Source: VAYN01 sp964540905 (lineage in GTDB: Bacteria; Actinomycetota; Thermoleophilia; Solirubrobacterales; 70-9). Taken from it: a stretch of DNA of 64,000 nucleotides. Positions 8,106 through 16,149 of this stretch are shown one piece after another. The position numbers and the translations under genes are program-made. The notes beneath the pieces are model-generated. The model was not told where the DNA came from. It searched no databases and saw only the letters and a program-made list of their open reading frames with translations. The stretch's first letter is position 1. Each line of letters opens with the position of its first letter. Location of the stretch: the NCBI GenBank assembly GCA_964540905.1, contig CAZIOS010000002.1:124001-188000 (forward strand). Reading direction: 5' to 3'.

Positions 8106-8468
8106 ATGTCCGTCGACCTGGAGCTGGCCCCGAAGACCAAGCGCGCCGCCGGCGAGGCCTGCTGCGAACCGCTCGTCTATCCCGACGTCCAGCCCGAGCA
8201 GGCGCAGAGGATGGCGGCGATCGCCAAGGCGCTCGGCGACCCGATCCGGCTGCAGCTGGTCGACGTCCTGCGCAAGCACGCCGGCAAGGTCTGCGTCTGC
8301 GAGCTGGTGCCCCTCTTCGACCTCTCCCAGCCGACCGTCTCCCACCACCTCAGGGTGCTGCGCGAGGCCGGCATCGTCGCCTCCGAGCGCCAGGGCCTCT
8401 GGGCCTACTACTACGTGCTCCCGGCGGCGCTGGCGGAGCTCTCGGCCTGGCTGCGCCCATCCGGGTAA
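8106..8468 (+). CDS. arsR: Arsenite-responsive repressor
   Basis: 120-residue winged-helix repressor. The helix-turn-helix reads FDLSQPTVSHHLRVLREAG and is preceded by KVCVCELVP, the cysteine pair (CVC) that binds As(III) in classical ArsR; another CC pair sits near the N-terminus (GEACCEPL). I chose the ATG at 8106 because it coincides with the predicted transcription start; a TTG at 8070 would lie in the -35 box. First gene of arsR-arsC-ribH2 and divergent from the aquaporin gene, with its operator between them. Confidence 0.93.
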   Translation: MSVDLELAPKTKRAAGEACCEPLVYPDVQPEQAQRMAAIAKALGDPIRLQLVDVLRKHAGKVCVCELVPLFDLSQPTVSHHLRVLREAGIVASERQGLWAYYYVLPAALAELSAWLRPSG

Positions 8469-8476
8469 GGGCGAGG

Positions 8477-8908
8477 ATGGCCAACGCGCTCTTCGTCTGC
8501 CTCCACAACGCCGGCCGCTCGCAGATCAGCCAGGCGCTGTTCGAACGCACGGCGGCGGGACGCCACGGCGCCCGCTCGGCGGGGACGACCCCCGGCGAGC
8601 GCGTCCATCCCGAGGTCGTCGCGGCGATGGACGAGCTCGGGATCGACCTCCGCGGCCGCACCCCACGGGCCCTGACCAGAGCCGACGCCGAGTGGGCCGA
8701 CGTCGTGGTGACGATGGGCTGCGGCGACAAATGCCCCTACGTCCCCGGCCGCCGCTACGTCGACTGGGACCTGCCCGACCCCAGGGGCCGGCCGCTGGCG
8801 GCGGTGCGGGCGACCCGCGATGAGATCGCCGCCCGGGTCGAGGCGCTGGTCGCCGAGCTGGACCGGTACAAAGGGACGAACGCAACGACCGAGAGGAGCC
8901 TGACGTGA
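8477..8908 (+). CDS. arsC: Arsenate reductase, low-molecular-weight phosphatase fold
   Basis: 143 residues. The P-loop near the N-terminus is CLHNAGRS (CX5R), followed by SAGTTPGERVHPEVV and the block MGCGDKCPYVPGRRY typical of actinobacterial arsenate reductases that use mycothiol or thioredoxin. Reduces arsenate to arsenite in the cytosol. ATG at 8477 with GAGG just upstream, 8 bp after arsR. Its TGA overlaps the GTG of ribH2 as GTGA. Confidence 0.9.
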   Translation: MANALFVCLHNAGRSQISQALFERTAAGRHGARSAGTTPGERVHPEVVAAMDELGIDLRGRTPRALTRADAEWADVVVTMGCGDKCPYVPGRRYVDWDLPDPRGRPLAAVRATRDEIAARVEALVAELDRYKGTNATTERSLT

Positions 8909-9378
8909 GCAGCAACCCCACCGGCGGCGAGCGCATCGCCTTCGTCCAGTCGAGCTGGCACAGGGAGATCGTCGAGCGGGCGCGCCTGTCCTTCGCCGAG
9001 GAGATCGAGCGGCTCGGCCTCGACCCCGCCCAGATCGACTTCTTCGAGGTCACCGGCGCCTTCGAGATCCCGCTGCACGCGAAGCGCCTCGCCGCCAGCG
9101 GCCGCTACGGCGCCGTCGTCGCCGCCGGCCTGGTCGTCGACGGCGGCATCTACCGCCACGAGTTCGTCGCCGAAGCGGTGATCGGCGGCCTGATGCGGGT
9201 CCAGCTCGACAGCGGCGTGCCGGTCATCTCCGCCGTCCTCACCCCCCACCACTTCCACGAGCACGACGCCCACAGGGAGTTCTTCAGCCACCACTTCGAG
9301 GTCAAGGGCCGCGAGGCGGCGCGTGCCTGCGCCCACACGGTGGCGGCGCTCGAAACGCTGCCGCTGAGCGCGGCGTAG
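8905..9378 (+). CDS. ribH: 6,7-dimethyl-8-ribityllumazine synthase, type II
   Basis: 157 residues. The motifs VTGAFEIPLHAKRLA, LVVDGGIYRHEFVAEAVI, VLTPHHFHEH and EVKGREAA match the RibH2 subgroup (Brucella/Mesorhizobium type), which catalyses the penultimate riboflavin step. No other riboflavin gene is nearby; instead it overlaps arsC by four bases and so belongs to the arsenic operon. Whether it supplies flavin or has another role there is open. Its 3' end overlaps that of a convergent gene by 77 bp. Confidence 0.88.
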   Translation: MSSNPTGGERIAFVQSSWHREIVERARLSFAEEIERLGLDPAQIDFFEVTGAFEIPLHAKRLAASGRYGAVVAAGLVVDGGIYRHEFVAEAVIGGLMRVQLDSGVPVISAVLTPHHFHEHDAHREFFSHHFEVKGREAARACAHTVAALETLPLSAA

Positions 9379-9943
9379 ACAAGCGCTCCCCCGACACCGA
9401 GCCGCGGCGGCAGCCACTCAGCTGGCGCTCGCCGCGACGCAGCAGCTCGCCCAGCTCGATCGCGTCCGCCAGCCCCTTGGGGGCGACGCGGGCCACGGCG
9501 CCCTTGATCAGCACCTGTGTCAGCGGCGCTCGCGCCGCCAGCCGCGCCGCGATCGCCCCCGCCTCCTCGAGCTGGAGGCCGGCGGGGACGACGAGGTCGA
9601 CCAGGCCCAGCGACCGCGCCTGCTCGGCGTCGATCGAGCCGCCGCGCGGCGCCGGCGCCGCGAAGCTGGCGGCCTCGTCGCAGACGACCAGGTCGCAGGC
9701 GCGGGTCAGCGCCAGGCGCGGGCCGGCGCAGCGGCCGCCGACGGCGGCGATCGTCGGCTTCGGCATCTCCTCCAGCACCGCCACCGCGGCCGCCGACCCG
9801 GGCTGGCAGCCGGCGATGCGCAAAATCACGGCACCGACACCGTCGTCGGCGGCAACCGCCGCCAGGTCCTCCTCCAGTCGCGCCGAGGTCTCCAGCGCCA
9901 GCCAGGCGCAGCGCCCCCTTATCTCCAACTGCGGGTGCGACAT
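9302..9943 (-). CDS. Enoyl-CoA hydratase/isomerase-like protein with an internal deletion
   Basis: 213 residues from the ATG at 9943, which follows a perfect AGGAGG. Crotonase-fold pieces are visible: VGAVILRIAGCQ, KPTIAAVGGRCAGPRLALTR, CDLVVCDEAASFAAP, then directly ARSLGLVDLVVPA. The stretch of about 30 residues normally between those last two blocks, which carries a catalytic glutamate and the G-x-T-x-R-L helix, is missing. The last 30 residues (after RGSVSGERL) are unlike the family and lie antisense to ribH. Probably inactive as a hydratase or decaying, yet translation signals look intact. Confidence 0.6.
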   Translation of the reverse strand: MSHPQLEIRGRCAWLALETSARLEEDLAAVAADDGVGAVILRIAGCQPGSAAAVAVLEEMPKPTIAAVGGRCAGPRLALTRACDLVVCDEAASFAAPAPRGGSIDAEQARSLGLVDLVVPAGLQLEEAGAIAARLAARAPLTQVLIKGAVARVAPKGLADAIELGELLRRGERQLSGCRRGSVSGERLSTPRSAAAFRAPPPCGRRHAPPRGP

Positions 9944-10051
9944 GGCAAACCTCCTGGATAGAGATCGGCCCCTCCCGGGGTCTGAGCGTACAACAACCCC
10001 GCCTCGGCCCCGCCCGGACTCGCCGGGCCGGCCAGTCCGTACCCTGTAGCC

Positions 10052-11644
10052 GTGCCCGGTCCAGCCACCCGCTCGCTCTCGGCCTCGCAGCTGGCGACGC
10101 TCGCCGGGCTGGGCGAGGAGCGCAAGGCCACGGTCGGCGAGACCCTGTTCGAGGTCGGCGACGAGACCTATCCCTTCGTCGCGATCCTCGAGGGCGAGGT
10201 GGCGATCACCGACGGCGCCGGCCGCGAGATCGTCCGCCACGGCGCCTCCGGCTTCCTCGGCGAGATGAACCTGCTCTCCGGACAGACGGTCTTCCTCACC
10301 GCCGTCGTCACCGCGCCGCTGCGCTACATCGCGGTCGAGCGCGAAGTCCTGCGGCGGCTGCTGTTCGAGGACGGCTCGCTCTCCGACCTGCTGCTCTCCG
10401 CCTTCGTCGAGCGGCGCGAACTGCTGCAGCAGCAGTCCGGCATCGGGATCGAGATCCTCGGCCCGCGCGACTCCGCCGAGACCCGGCGCCTGCTCGACTT
10501 CGCCAAACGCCAGCGCCTCCCCTACTCCTGGATCGACCCGGCCGAGGGCGAGGAGGCCGCGGCGCTGCTCGCCGCGCTCGACCCCGCGCAGCTGCCGCTG
10601 GTCCGCCTGCCCGGCGGCCCCGAGCTGCAGCGGCCCAGCAACGGCCAGCTCTCGCGGGCGCTGGGGATCGGGCTCGAGCTGGAGCCGCGCGAGGAGGTCG
10701 ACCTGCTCGTCCTCGGCGGCGGTCCGGCCGGGCTCGGCGCCGCCGTCTACGGCGCCTCCGAGGGTCTCGACACGCTCCTCATCGAGAGCACGGTGCTCGG
10801 CGGCCAGGCCGGGACCTCGCGCCGGATCGAGAACTACCTCGGCTTCCCGGCCGGGATCAGCGGCTCCGAGCTGACCAGCCGCGCCGTCTCGCAGGCGCGC
10901 AAGTTCGGCGCCCGCACGGCGACTCCCTACCGCGCCGAAGCGCTCGAGCCCGGCCCCGACCGCCACCTGGTCCGGCTCGAGGAGGGGGTCGAGGTCAGCG
11001 CCCGCGCGGTGCTGCTCTCGACCGGCGCCGAATACCGCCGCCTGCCGGTAGACGACCTCGACGCCTACGAGGGCCTCAGCGTCTTCTACGCCGCCGGCCC
11101 GCCCGAGGCCCAGCTCTGCGGCGCCCAGCGGGTCGGCGTCGTCGGCGGCGGCAACTCGGCCGCCCAGGCCGCCGTCTGGCTGGCCCGCGGCGGTGCCCTG
11201 GTCACCCTCCTGCACCGCCGCGCCGACCTCAGCGAGACGATGTCGCACTACCTGCTGGAGGAGCTCGACCGCTACGGCGTCGTCGTCCGCGACCGCAGCG
11301 AAATCGCCGCCCTGCACGGCGCCGACGGCCGGCTCGAGGCGGTCACCCTGACCGACGGCGCCCAGCTGCCGCTCTCCTTCCTCTTCCTCTTCCTCGGCGC
11401 CTCGCCCTGCACCGAGTGGCTCGGCGAGACGGTCTCCCGCGACACCGACGGCTTCGTCCTCACCGGGCCCGACGCCGGCGCCGGCGGCCTGCTCGAGACC
11501 AGCGTCGCCGGCGTCTTCGCCGCCGGCGACGTCCGCGCCGGCTCGATCAAGCGCTGCGCCACCGCGGTTGGCGAGGGCGCCACCGTCGTCCGCTTCGTCC
11601 ACGAGCACCTCTCGCCCGCCGTGCAAGACGGCGCCCAGCGGTAA
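10052..11644 (+). CDS. FAD-dependent reductase of thioredoxin-reductase fold with N-terminal cNMP-type domain
   Basis: 530 residues. Residues ~1-130 form a cyclic-nucleotide-binding fold (FEVGDETYPFVAILEGEVAI, GFLGEMNLLSGQTVF), but the phosphate-binding arginine of true cAMP proteins is not in place. A linker follows (~130-215). Residues ~220-520 are a thioredoxin-reductase-type flavoprotein: LVLGGGPAGLGAAVYGASEG for FAD, VLGGQAGTSRRIENYLGFPA, VGVVGGGNSAAQAAVWLARG for NADPH, and VFAAGDVR. The redox-active CxxC is absent: at that position only one cysteine occurs (PEAQLCGAQRV). The electron acceptor is therefore not a standard thioredoxin dithiol exchange. Confidence 0.88.
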   Translation: MPGPATRSLSASQLATLAGLGEERKATVGETLFEVGDETYPFVAILEGEVAITDGAGREIVRHGASGFLGEMNLLSGQTVFLTAVVTAPLRYIAVEREVLRRLLFEDGSLSDLLLSAFVERRELLQQQSGIGIEILGPRDSAETRRLLDFAKRQRLPYSWIDPAEGEEAAALLAALDPAQLPLVRLPGGPELQRPSNGQLSRALGIGLELEPREEVDLLVLGGGPAGLGAAVYGASEGLDTLLIESTVLGGQAGTSRRIENYLGFPAGISGSELTSRAVSQARKFGARTATPYRAEALEPGPDRHLVRLEEGVEVSARAVLLSTGAEYRRLPVDDLDAYEGLSVFYAAGPPEAQLCGAQRVGVVGGGNSAAQAAVWLARGGALVTLLHRRADLSETMSHYLLEELDRYGVVVRDRSEIAALHGADGRLEAVTLTDGAQLPLSFLFLFLGASPCTEWLGETVSRDTDGFVLTGPDAGAGGLLETSVAGVFAAGDVRAGSIKRCATAVGEGATVVRFVHEHLSPAVQDGAQR

Positions 11645-11675
11645 AGCCCTCGCGGCGACGGCCGATTGAGGTCCC

Positions 11676-13361
11676 GTGGCGCTCGCTCCCCCGGCTTCCT
11701 TGGACCCAGTCGCGACCCGGTCGCGGCTGCGCCGGCCCCTGCGCGGTGTCGCCGTCCTGGCCCTGGTCGCGGCGCTGGCGCTCGGCCTCGCCGCCTGCGG
11801 TGGCTCCGGCTCTGGCGGCCGCGAAGGCGGCACCCTGGAGGCAACGATCTCGGCCTTCCCCGACTACCTCGACCCGGGCCTCTCCCACACCGCCGAAGGC
11901 TTCACGGCGATGTACGACACCTACATCCCGCTGCTGACCTACGCCCACGCCGACGGCAAGGCCGGCAGCAAGGTCGTGCCCGGGCTGGCCAAGGCGATGC
12001 CCAAGATCAGCGACGGCGGCAGGACCTACACCCTGCAACTGCGCCCCGGCCTGCAGTACTCCGACGGCAAGCCGGTCGAGGCCTCCGACTTCACCCACGC
12101 GATCGAACGCGTCTTCAAGCTCAACTCCAACGGCTCCTTCTTCTACGAAGACATCGTCGGCGCCGAACGGTTCGCGAAGACGAAGAGCGGCGGCATCGCC
12201 GGGATCGAAACCGACGACAAGAGCGGCAGGATCACGATCCACCTGACGGCGCCGCGCGGCACCTTTGATAACGAGCTCGGCCTGCCCTTCGCCGCTCCGG
12301 TCCCCGCCAGCACCCCCGACCACGACCTCTCGGCCGACCCGCCCCCCGCCACCGGCCCCTACGCGATCGTCGCCTCGCACCCGGGCGTCGGCTGGGAATA
12401 CGCCCGCAACCCGCGCTGGGCGGCCAACAACGCCAAGCTGCTGCCGCAGATCCCCAGCGGCCACGTCGACAAGATCGACGTCAGGGTCGTCCGCAACGCC
12501 TCGACCCAGGTCAACGAAGTCGAGGCGGGCAAGTCCGACTGGATGATGAGCACCCTCCCCTCCGACCGCTACAGCGAAGTCAAGGAAAAGTACGAGGGCA
12601 GCCAGTTCCGGGTCGAACCGGCGGTCAGCACCTACTTCTTCTGGATGAACACCAAGCGGGCGCCGTTCAGCGACCCGAAGGTGCGCCAGGCGGTCAACTA
12701 CGCGATCGACCCGGCGGCGCTGGAACGGATCTACGCCGGCCAGATGGTCGGCACCCAGCAGGTCCTGCCGCCCGGGATGCCCGGCTACCGGAAACTCGAG
12801 CTCTACCCGCACGACCTCGCCAAGGCCAAGCGGCTGGTCCGCGAAGCGAACCCCTCCGACCGCGAAATCACGGTCTGGACCAACAACGAAAACCCCAACG
12901 ACGAAGCCGGCGCCTACTACCAGGACGTGCTCAAGCAGCTCGGCTTCGACGTCGAACTGAAAGTGCTCAACGCCGACAGCTACTTCACCGTGATCGGCAA
13001 CCTCAGCACCCCCAACCTCGACACCGGCTTCGGCAACTGGTTCGAGGACTACCCCCACCCCAACGACTTCTTCCAGCCGCTGCTCGACGGCGAAAGCATC
13101 GCCCCCACCAACAACGCCAACTTCGCCCAGATCGACGACCCGGCGCTCGACCGCAGGATCGCCGAACTCGGCGAAGAACCGCTGGGGCCGAGCCAGGAAG
13201 CCGGCTACGCCGCGCTCGACAGGGAATACATGCAACAGGCGCCGTGGGCCCCGTTCGGCACCAGCACCACCTCGACCTTCGTCTCCAGCGCGATCGACCT
13301 CGACAAGGTCGTCGTCAACCCGACCTTCTACCAGGACCTGACCAGCTTCCAGTTCAAGTAG
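11676..13361 (+). CDS. ABC transporter solute-binding lipoprotein, peptide/nickel family (SBP family 5)
   Basis: 561 residues, GTG start. A hydrophobic signal ends in the lipobox LAACGGSG, so the protein is lipid-anchored outside the membrane. The mature part matches DppA/OppA: EGGTLEATISAFPDYLDPG, YTLQLRPGLQYSDGKPVEAS, KVRQAVNYAIDPAALERIYA. It would capture peptides or another small ligand. No permease or ATPase gene lies beside it, so it must share a transporter encoded elsewhere or act as a receptor. Only 1 bp separates its stop from the stop of the convergent gene. Confidence 0.9.
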   Translation: MALAPPASLDPVATRSRLRRPLRGVAVLALVAALALGLAACGGSGSGGREGGTLEATISAFPDYLDPGLSHTAEGFTAMYDTYIPLLTYAHADGKAGSKVVPGLAKAMPKISDGGRTYTLQLRPGLQYSDGKPVEASDFTHAIERVFKLNSNGSFFYEDIVGAERFAKTKSGGIAGIETDDKSGRITIHLTAPRGTFDNELGLPFAAPVPASTPDHDLSADPPPATGPYAIVASHPGVGWEYARNPRWAANNAKLLPQIPSGHVDKIDVRVVRNASTQVNEVEAGKSDWMMSTLPSDRYSEVKEKYEGSQFRVEPAVSTYFFWMNTKRAPFSDPKVRQAVNYAIDPAALERIYAGQMVGTQQVLPPGMPGYRKLELYPHDLAKAKRLVREANPSDREITVWTNNENPNDEAGAYYQDVLKQLGFDVELKVLNADSYFTVIGNLSTPNLDTGFGNWFEDYPHPNDFFQPLLDGESIAPTNNANFAQIDDPALDRRIAELGEEPLGPSQEAGYAALDREYMQQAPWAPFGTSTTSTFVSSAIDLDKVVVNPTFYQDLTSFQFK

Positions 13362-13362
13362 G

Positions 13363-13935
13363 TCAGTAGCCGACCGGGTGGCGGACGACGAAGCCCTTCG
13401 GGTAGGGAGGTTCCTGGTGCCAGCGCGGGCCGCTGCCGCTGGTGTCGCCGACGGTGTCCCAGCGCAGGCCGGCGATCACCGCGTAGACGTGGCCGGCGTT
13501 GGCGTAGATCGTGATCCAGCGCCCCGGCCCAGGGGCGCCCCAGGTGGCGAAGGAGCCGGAGACCAGCGGGCTGGTCAGGAGGCCGCCGCCGTGCAGCGCG
13601 TAGCTGACCGAGCCCGAGCAGTCGTAGCCGCGCGAGCTCCAGGAGGCGTGGCCGCCGCCCCAGATGTAGGGGGTGGTGCGGATCCGGTTGGCCGCCGCGA
13701 TCACCCTCTTGACCACGAGCGGCGCGTTCAGCGGTGCGATCGCCCTTTCGCCGACCAGCGCCGCCAGCGTCCCTTCCGGCCCCACCGGTACTTCGATTTC
13801 GCTCGCGGCATCGGTCGCGACGCCGCCGGGAGACCCCTTTGCGCTCGCCGCCGCCGGGCCGGCGAGAGCCAGGGCCACGAGCGCGATCAGTACCGCCAGG
13901 ACGGCGCGGCTGCGCGCACCAAGCCCGTCTTTCAT
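13363..13935 (-). CDS. Secreted NlpC/P60-like (C40) protein
   Basis: 190 residues with a signal peptide (AVLAVLIALVALALAGPAAA). The catalytic block GYDCSGSVSYALHGGGLL has the nucleophile cysteine, NAGHVYAVIAGLRWDT the histidine, and TPYIWGGGHASW precedes them as in C40 peptidases that cut peptidoglycan stem peptides. It closely resembles the protein at 62273-63070 (shared WGGGH, GYDCSGSVS, SWGAPGPG/ATWGAPGPG and GLRWDTVGD blocks), so the two are paralogues. GGAGGGACG stands before the ATG. Hydrolase function is inferred from the motif. Confidence 0.85.
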   Translation of the reverse strand: MKDGLGARSRAVLAVLIALVALALAGPAAASAKGSPGGVATDAASEIEVPVGPEGTLAALVGERAIAPLNAPLVVKRVIAAANRIRTTPYIWGGGHASWSSRGYDCSGSVSYALHGGGLLTSPLVSGSFATWGAPGPGRWITIYANAGHVYAVIAGLRWDTVGDTSGSGPRWHQEPPYPKGFVVRHPVGY

Positions 13936-14067
13936 CGTCCCTCCTTCGGGTGCCGGCGGAGTTAGCTGACGGGCTGGCGCTGAAGGAGACTCGCGCCCCC
14001 ACCTCTCGGTGAGCTCGCCCCAGGAACTTGGTTCCCCCGCTCCCCGGCACGCGGCCGGGAATTAGGC

Positions 14068-14098
14068 ATTTGCGTTTATTTGATGAGCAAACGCAAAT
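14068..14098. promoter_or_regulatory. Perfect 10-bp inverted repeat, likely operator
   Basis: ATTTGCGTTT at 14068-14077 and AAACGCAAAT at 14089-14098 are perfect complements around an 11-bp spacer. The element is AT-rich in a GC-rich background and lies in the divergent region between the C40 protein and the secreted protein at 14160. It is not GC-rich enough for a typical terminator; a repressor site is the better guess. Confidence 0.5.
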
Positions 14099-14159
14099 AT
14101 AAGCTAAGAGTTGCGGTCCGTGCTTTGACGGTCGCCGGAGCCTGTGCGAGTCTCGGCCG

Positions 14160-15158
14160 GTGGAGAGCTTCGAGAGACGGAGCGAGTGCGGTACCGCCGC
14201 CGCCCGGCGGCTGGCCGTCGCTGCGGCGCTGGCGCTGGTGGTCGCGGCGGTTGGGCTCGCCGCGCCGGCGGCGGCGAGCGTCGTCGGCTACGGCGATATC
14301 CGCGGGCACGACCGGGCGGAACTGCGGCGCCGCTTCCTCGCCGAGTACCCCCAGGGCTACCGCGTCGCCGGCTTCCACGCCTCGGCGCTCTTCCACTTCC
14401 GCTACGCCGGCGTCTACTACCTGCGGCGCCAGGGCGGGGTCAACGTCGACTCCGGCGTCGCCATCTTCCGCCGCGCCGGCAGCCGCTGGCTGCCGCTGCG
14501 GCACCCGAGCGCGGCGATCGAGAAGAACCTCAGCCCGGTCGAATATCTCTACAGCGCCAGCCTCGGCGGCGGTGGAGAGTTCACGCTGATCGAAAGCAGC
14601 GGCACCGACGAACCGGCGAGCGCCAGCTCGACCAAGACCGACATCCAGCTCACCATGAAGGGGGAATTCGGAGCCGGCAGGGAAAAGCTGGATCTGGTCG
14701 ACGGGGCCGAAGAGCCGGAGCCGGAAGGACCCGCCAGCCTGCTCGGCGGCAATGGCAGCAGCCAGCAGACCGACGCCGCCGACCCCAGCCAGGACCACTC
14801 CTGCAGCTTCCACCTCGGCAAGCCCGACGTCGAACCCGAGCTGGCGATCGGCTGGCACGGCGAAGAGATGACGGTCGACCTCAACCTCGGCGACCCGAGC
14901 TCGGTCGGCGGCTCCTCGGAATGCGGCGGCGCACCCGAAGACCCGGACGGCGAAGAACCCTGGATCGAAGTCCGCACCGAGGTGAGGTCGCCGCTCGGCA
15001 AGCCGTTCTCGGTGCCGATCGTCCTCAACCACAGCAAGCGCGAAGACAGTCACGACGAAGAAACCGGCGCCCTCACCGGGGTCTACGAACGGACGCTGAC
15101 CCTGAAAGGGTCGCTCGACTTCAAGCTGCTCACGGTTCTGCCGCCACTGCTCAACTGA
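14160..15158 (+). CDS. Secreted protein, unknown function
   Basis: 332 residues, GTG start, with a signal peptide (RLAVAAALALVVAAVGLAAP) cleaved near AAAS. The mature part begins SVVGYGDIRGHDRAELRRRF and has YYLRRQGGVNVDSGVAIF, an acidic low-complexity middle (GAEEPEPEGP), a cysteine pair (SCSFHLGK and ECGGAP) and a beta-rich C-terminus. No family recognised. Convergent with the DUF5996 gene, with a stop-codon hairpin between them. Confidence 0.7.
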   Translation: MESFERRSECGTAAARRLAVAAALALVVAAVGLAAPAAASVVGYGDIRGHDRAELRRRFLAEYPQGYRVAGFHASALFHFRYAGVYYLRRQGGVNVDSGVAIFRRAGSRWLPLRHPSAAIEKNLSPVEYLYSASLGGGGEFTLIESSGTDEPASASSTKTDIQLTMKGEFGAGREKLDLVDGAEEPEPEGPASLLGGNGSSQQTDAADPSQDHSCSFHLGKPDVEPELAIGWHGEEMTVDLNLGDPSSVGGSSECGGAPEDPDGEEPWIEVRTEVRSPLGKPFSVPIVLNHSKREDSHDEETGALTGVYERTLTLKGSLDFKLLTVLPPLLN

Positions 15159-15180
15159 GCCGGGCGGGGGGACGCCTCAG
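15155..15180. terminator. Hairpin between convergent genes with both stop codons in the stem
   Basis: CTGAG (15155-15159) pairs with CTCAG (15176-15180); each arm contains the TGA stop of one of the two convergent genes. The loop is G-rich. The same design occurs at 5147-5170 and 60219-60236. Confidence 0.4.
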
Positions 15181-16097
15181 ACGATCGGCGGCGGCGTGCC
15201 CTCGGCGCTGGCGGCGAGGGCCGGGTCCCATTCGCAGACGCCGCAGGCGTGGCTGAAGGCCGAGCGCAGGAACTCGAGCGCGAAGGCGTGCGGGTCGGCG
15301 GCGGCGCGGACATCGTCCCAGTCGAGCACGTACTCGCCCAGCTCCCCCTCCCAGCGCGCCGCCGCGGGGGCGAGCTCACCGTCGCCGAAGCCCGTCGGCG
15401 CCGGGTGCGCATAGGCGTAGAAGGCCGCCTGCGGATAGCGCGGGTCGCCGGGCCACCAGCCGACCGCGACCTCCTGCGAGTCCATCGCGTTGCGCATGAT
15501 GAAGTCCTCGGAGGGCGGCGTCGCCGGGGCGCCGGAGAAGAGGCTGACGGCGAGGTCGAAGGAGCCCCACCAGGCGTGGACCGGGGTCGAGCGGCCGCGG
15601 TAGGGAGCGCGGAAGGCGGCCAGCGCCAGCGCCGCCTGGCCGGCGGCGGCGAGGTAGGAGGCGACCGCCGCGGGGTCGTAGCGGGCGTGCTCGGTGTCGG
15701 CGTCGAGCGGGACCGTCCAGGCGACCTCCTGCGGGGTCGGGTCGATCTCGACCGGCCCGGCGAGCTCGCCGACCGCCGCCAGCAGCTCCCGCGTCACCTC
15801 CCCCACCGACCGGTCGGGGGCCAGCGGCACCGCCCGCCGCCGCCCGCCGCCGTGTTCGGCCAGCGCCTCGTGCGCGTGCAGGTCCAGCGCCACGACCAGC
15901 GGCCCGGAGCCGTCGGGCGCCGGCAGCGGCGCCGTCTCCCAGCCGCGCGCGGTCAGCCGCAGCGCCGCGTGCTGCAGCTGCGGCTCCGGCGGCGCCAGCT
16001 CAGCGGCCAGCTTCCCCAGCACCTGCGTGTGCGCGTGCAGGGTGTCGCAGGTCTCGCTCCACTGCTCATAGGAAGTGGCGGGCCAGGCGTTCGCCAT
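15177..16097 (-). CDS. DUF5996 family protein
   Basis: 306 residues from the ATG at 16097. The N-terminus WPATSYEQWSETCDTLHAHT and VLGKLAAELAPPEPQLQHAA, the middle HAWWGSFDLAVSLFSG, and the block DFIMRNAMDSQEVAVGWWPG match the DUF5996 family of actinobacterial cytosolic proteins; no biochemical function is known to me. No signal peptide or membrane segment. A longer upstream reading frame is not supported by a ribosome site. Divergent from the phosphoesterase gene with a 52-bp gap. Confidence 0.82.
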   Translation of the reverse strand: MANAWPATSYEQWSETCDTLHAHTQVLGKLAAELAPPEPQLQHAALRLTARGWETAPLPAPDGSGPLVVALDLHAHEALAEHGGGRRRAVPLAPDRSVGEVTRELLAAVGELAGPVEIDPTPQEVAWTVPLDADTEHARYDPAAVASYLAAAGQAALALAAFRAPYRGRSTPVHAWWGSFDLAVSLFSGAPATPPSEDFIMRNAMDSQEVAVGWWPGDPRYPQAAFYAYAHPAPTGFGDGELAPAAARWEGELGEYVLDWDDVRAAADPHAFALEFLRSAFSHACGVCEWDPALAASAEGTPPPIV

Positions 16098-16149
16098 CGA
16101 CCGAGGATAAGGCCAGCCCGATCGACCTGGGGCGCAGTAGGGTCGCGCG

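Noticed and set aside
9302..11833. 843-codon open frame on the minus strand
   Set aside because: Most of it is antisense to the flavin reductase gene; only the last ~213 codons, behind a perfect ribosome site at 9943, look like a protein family.
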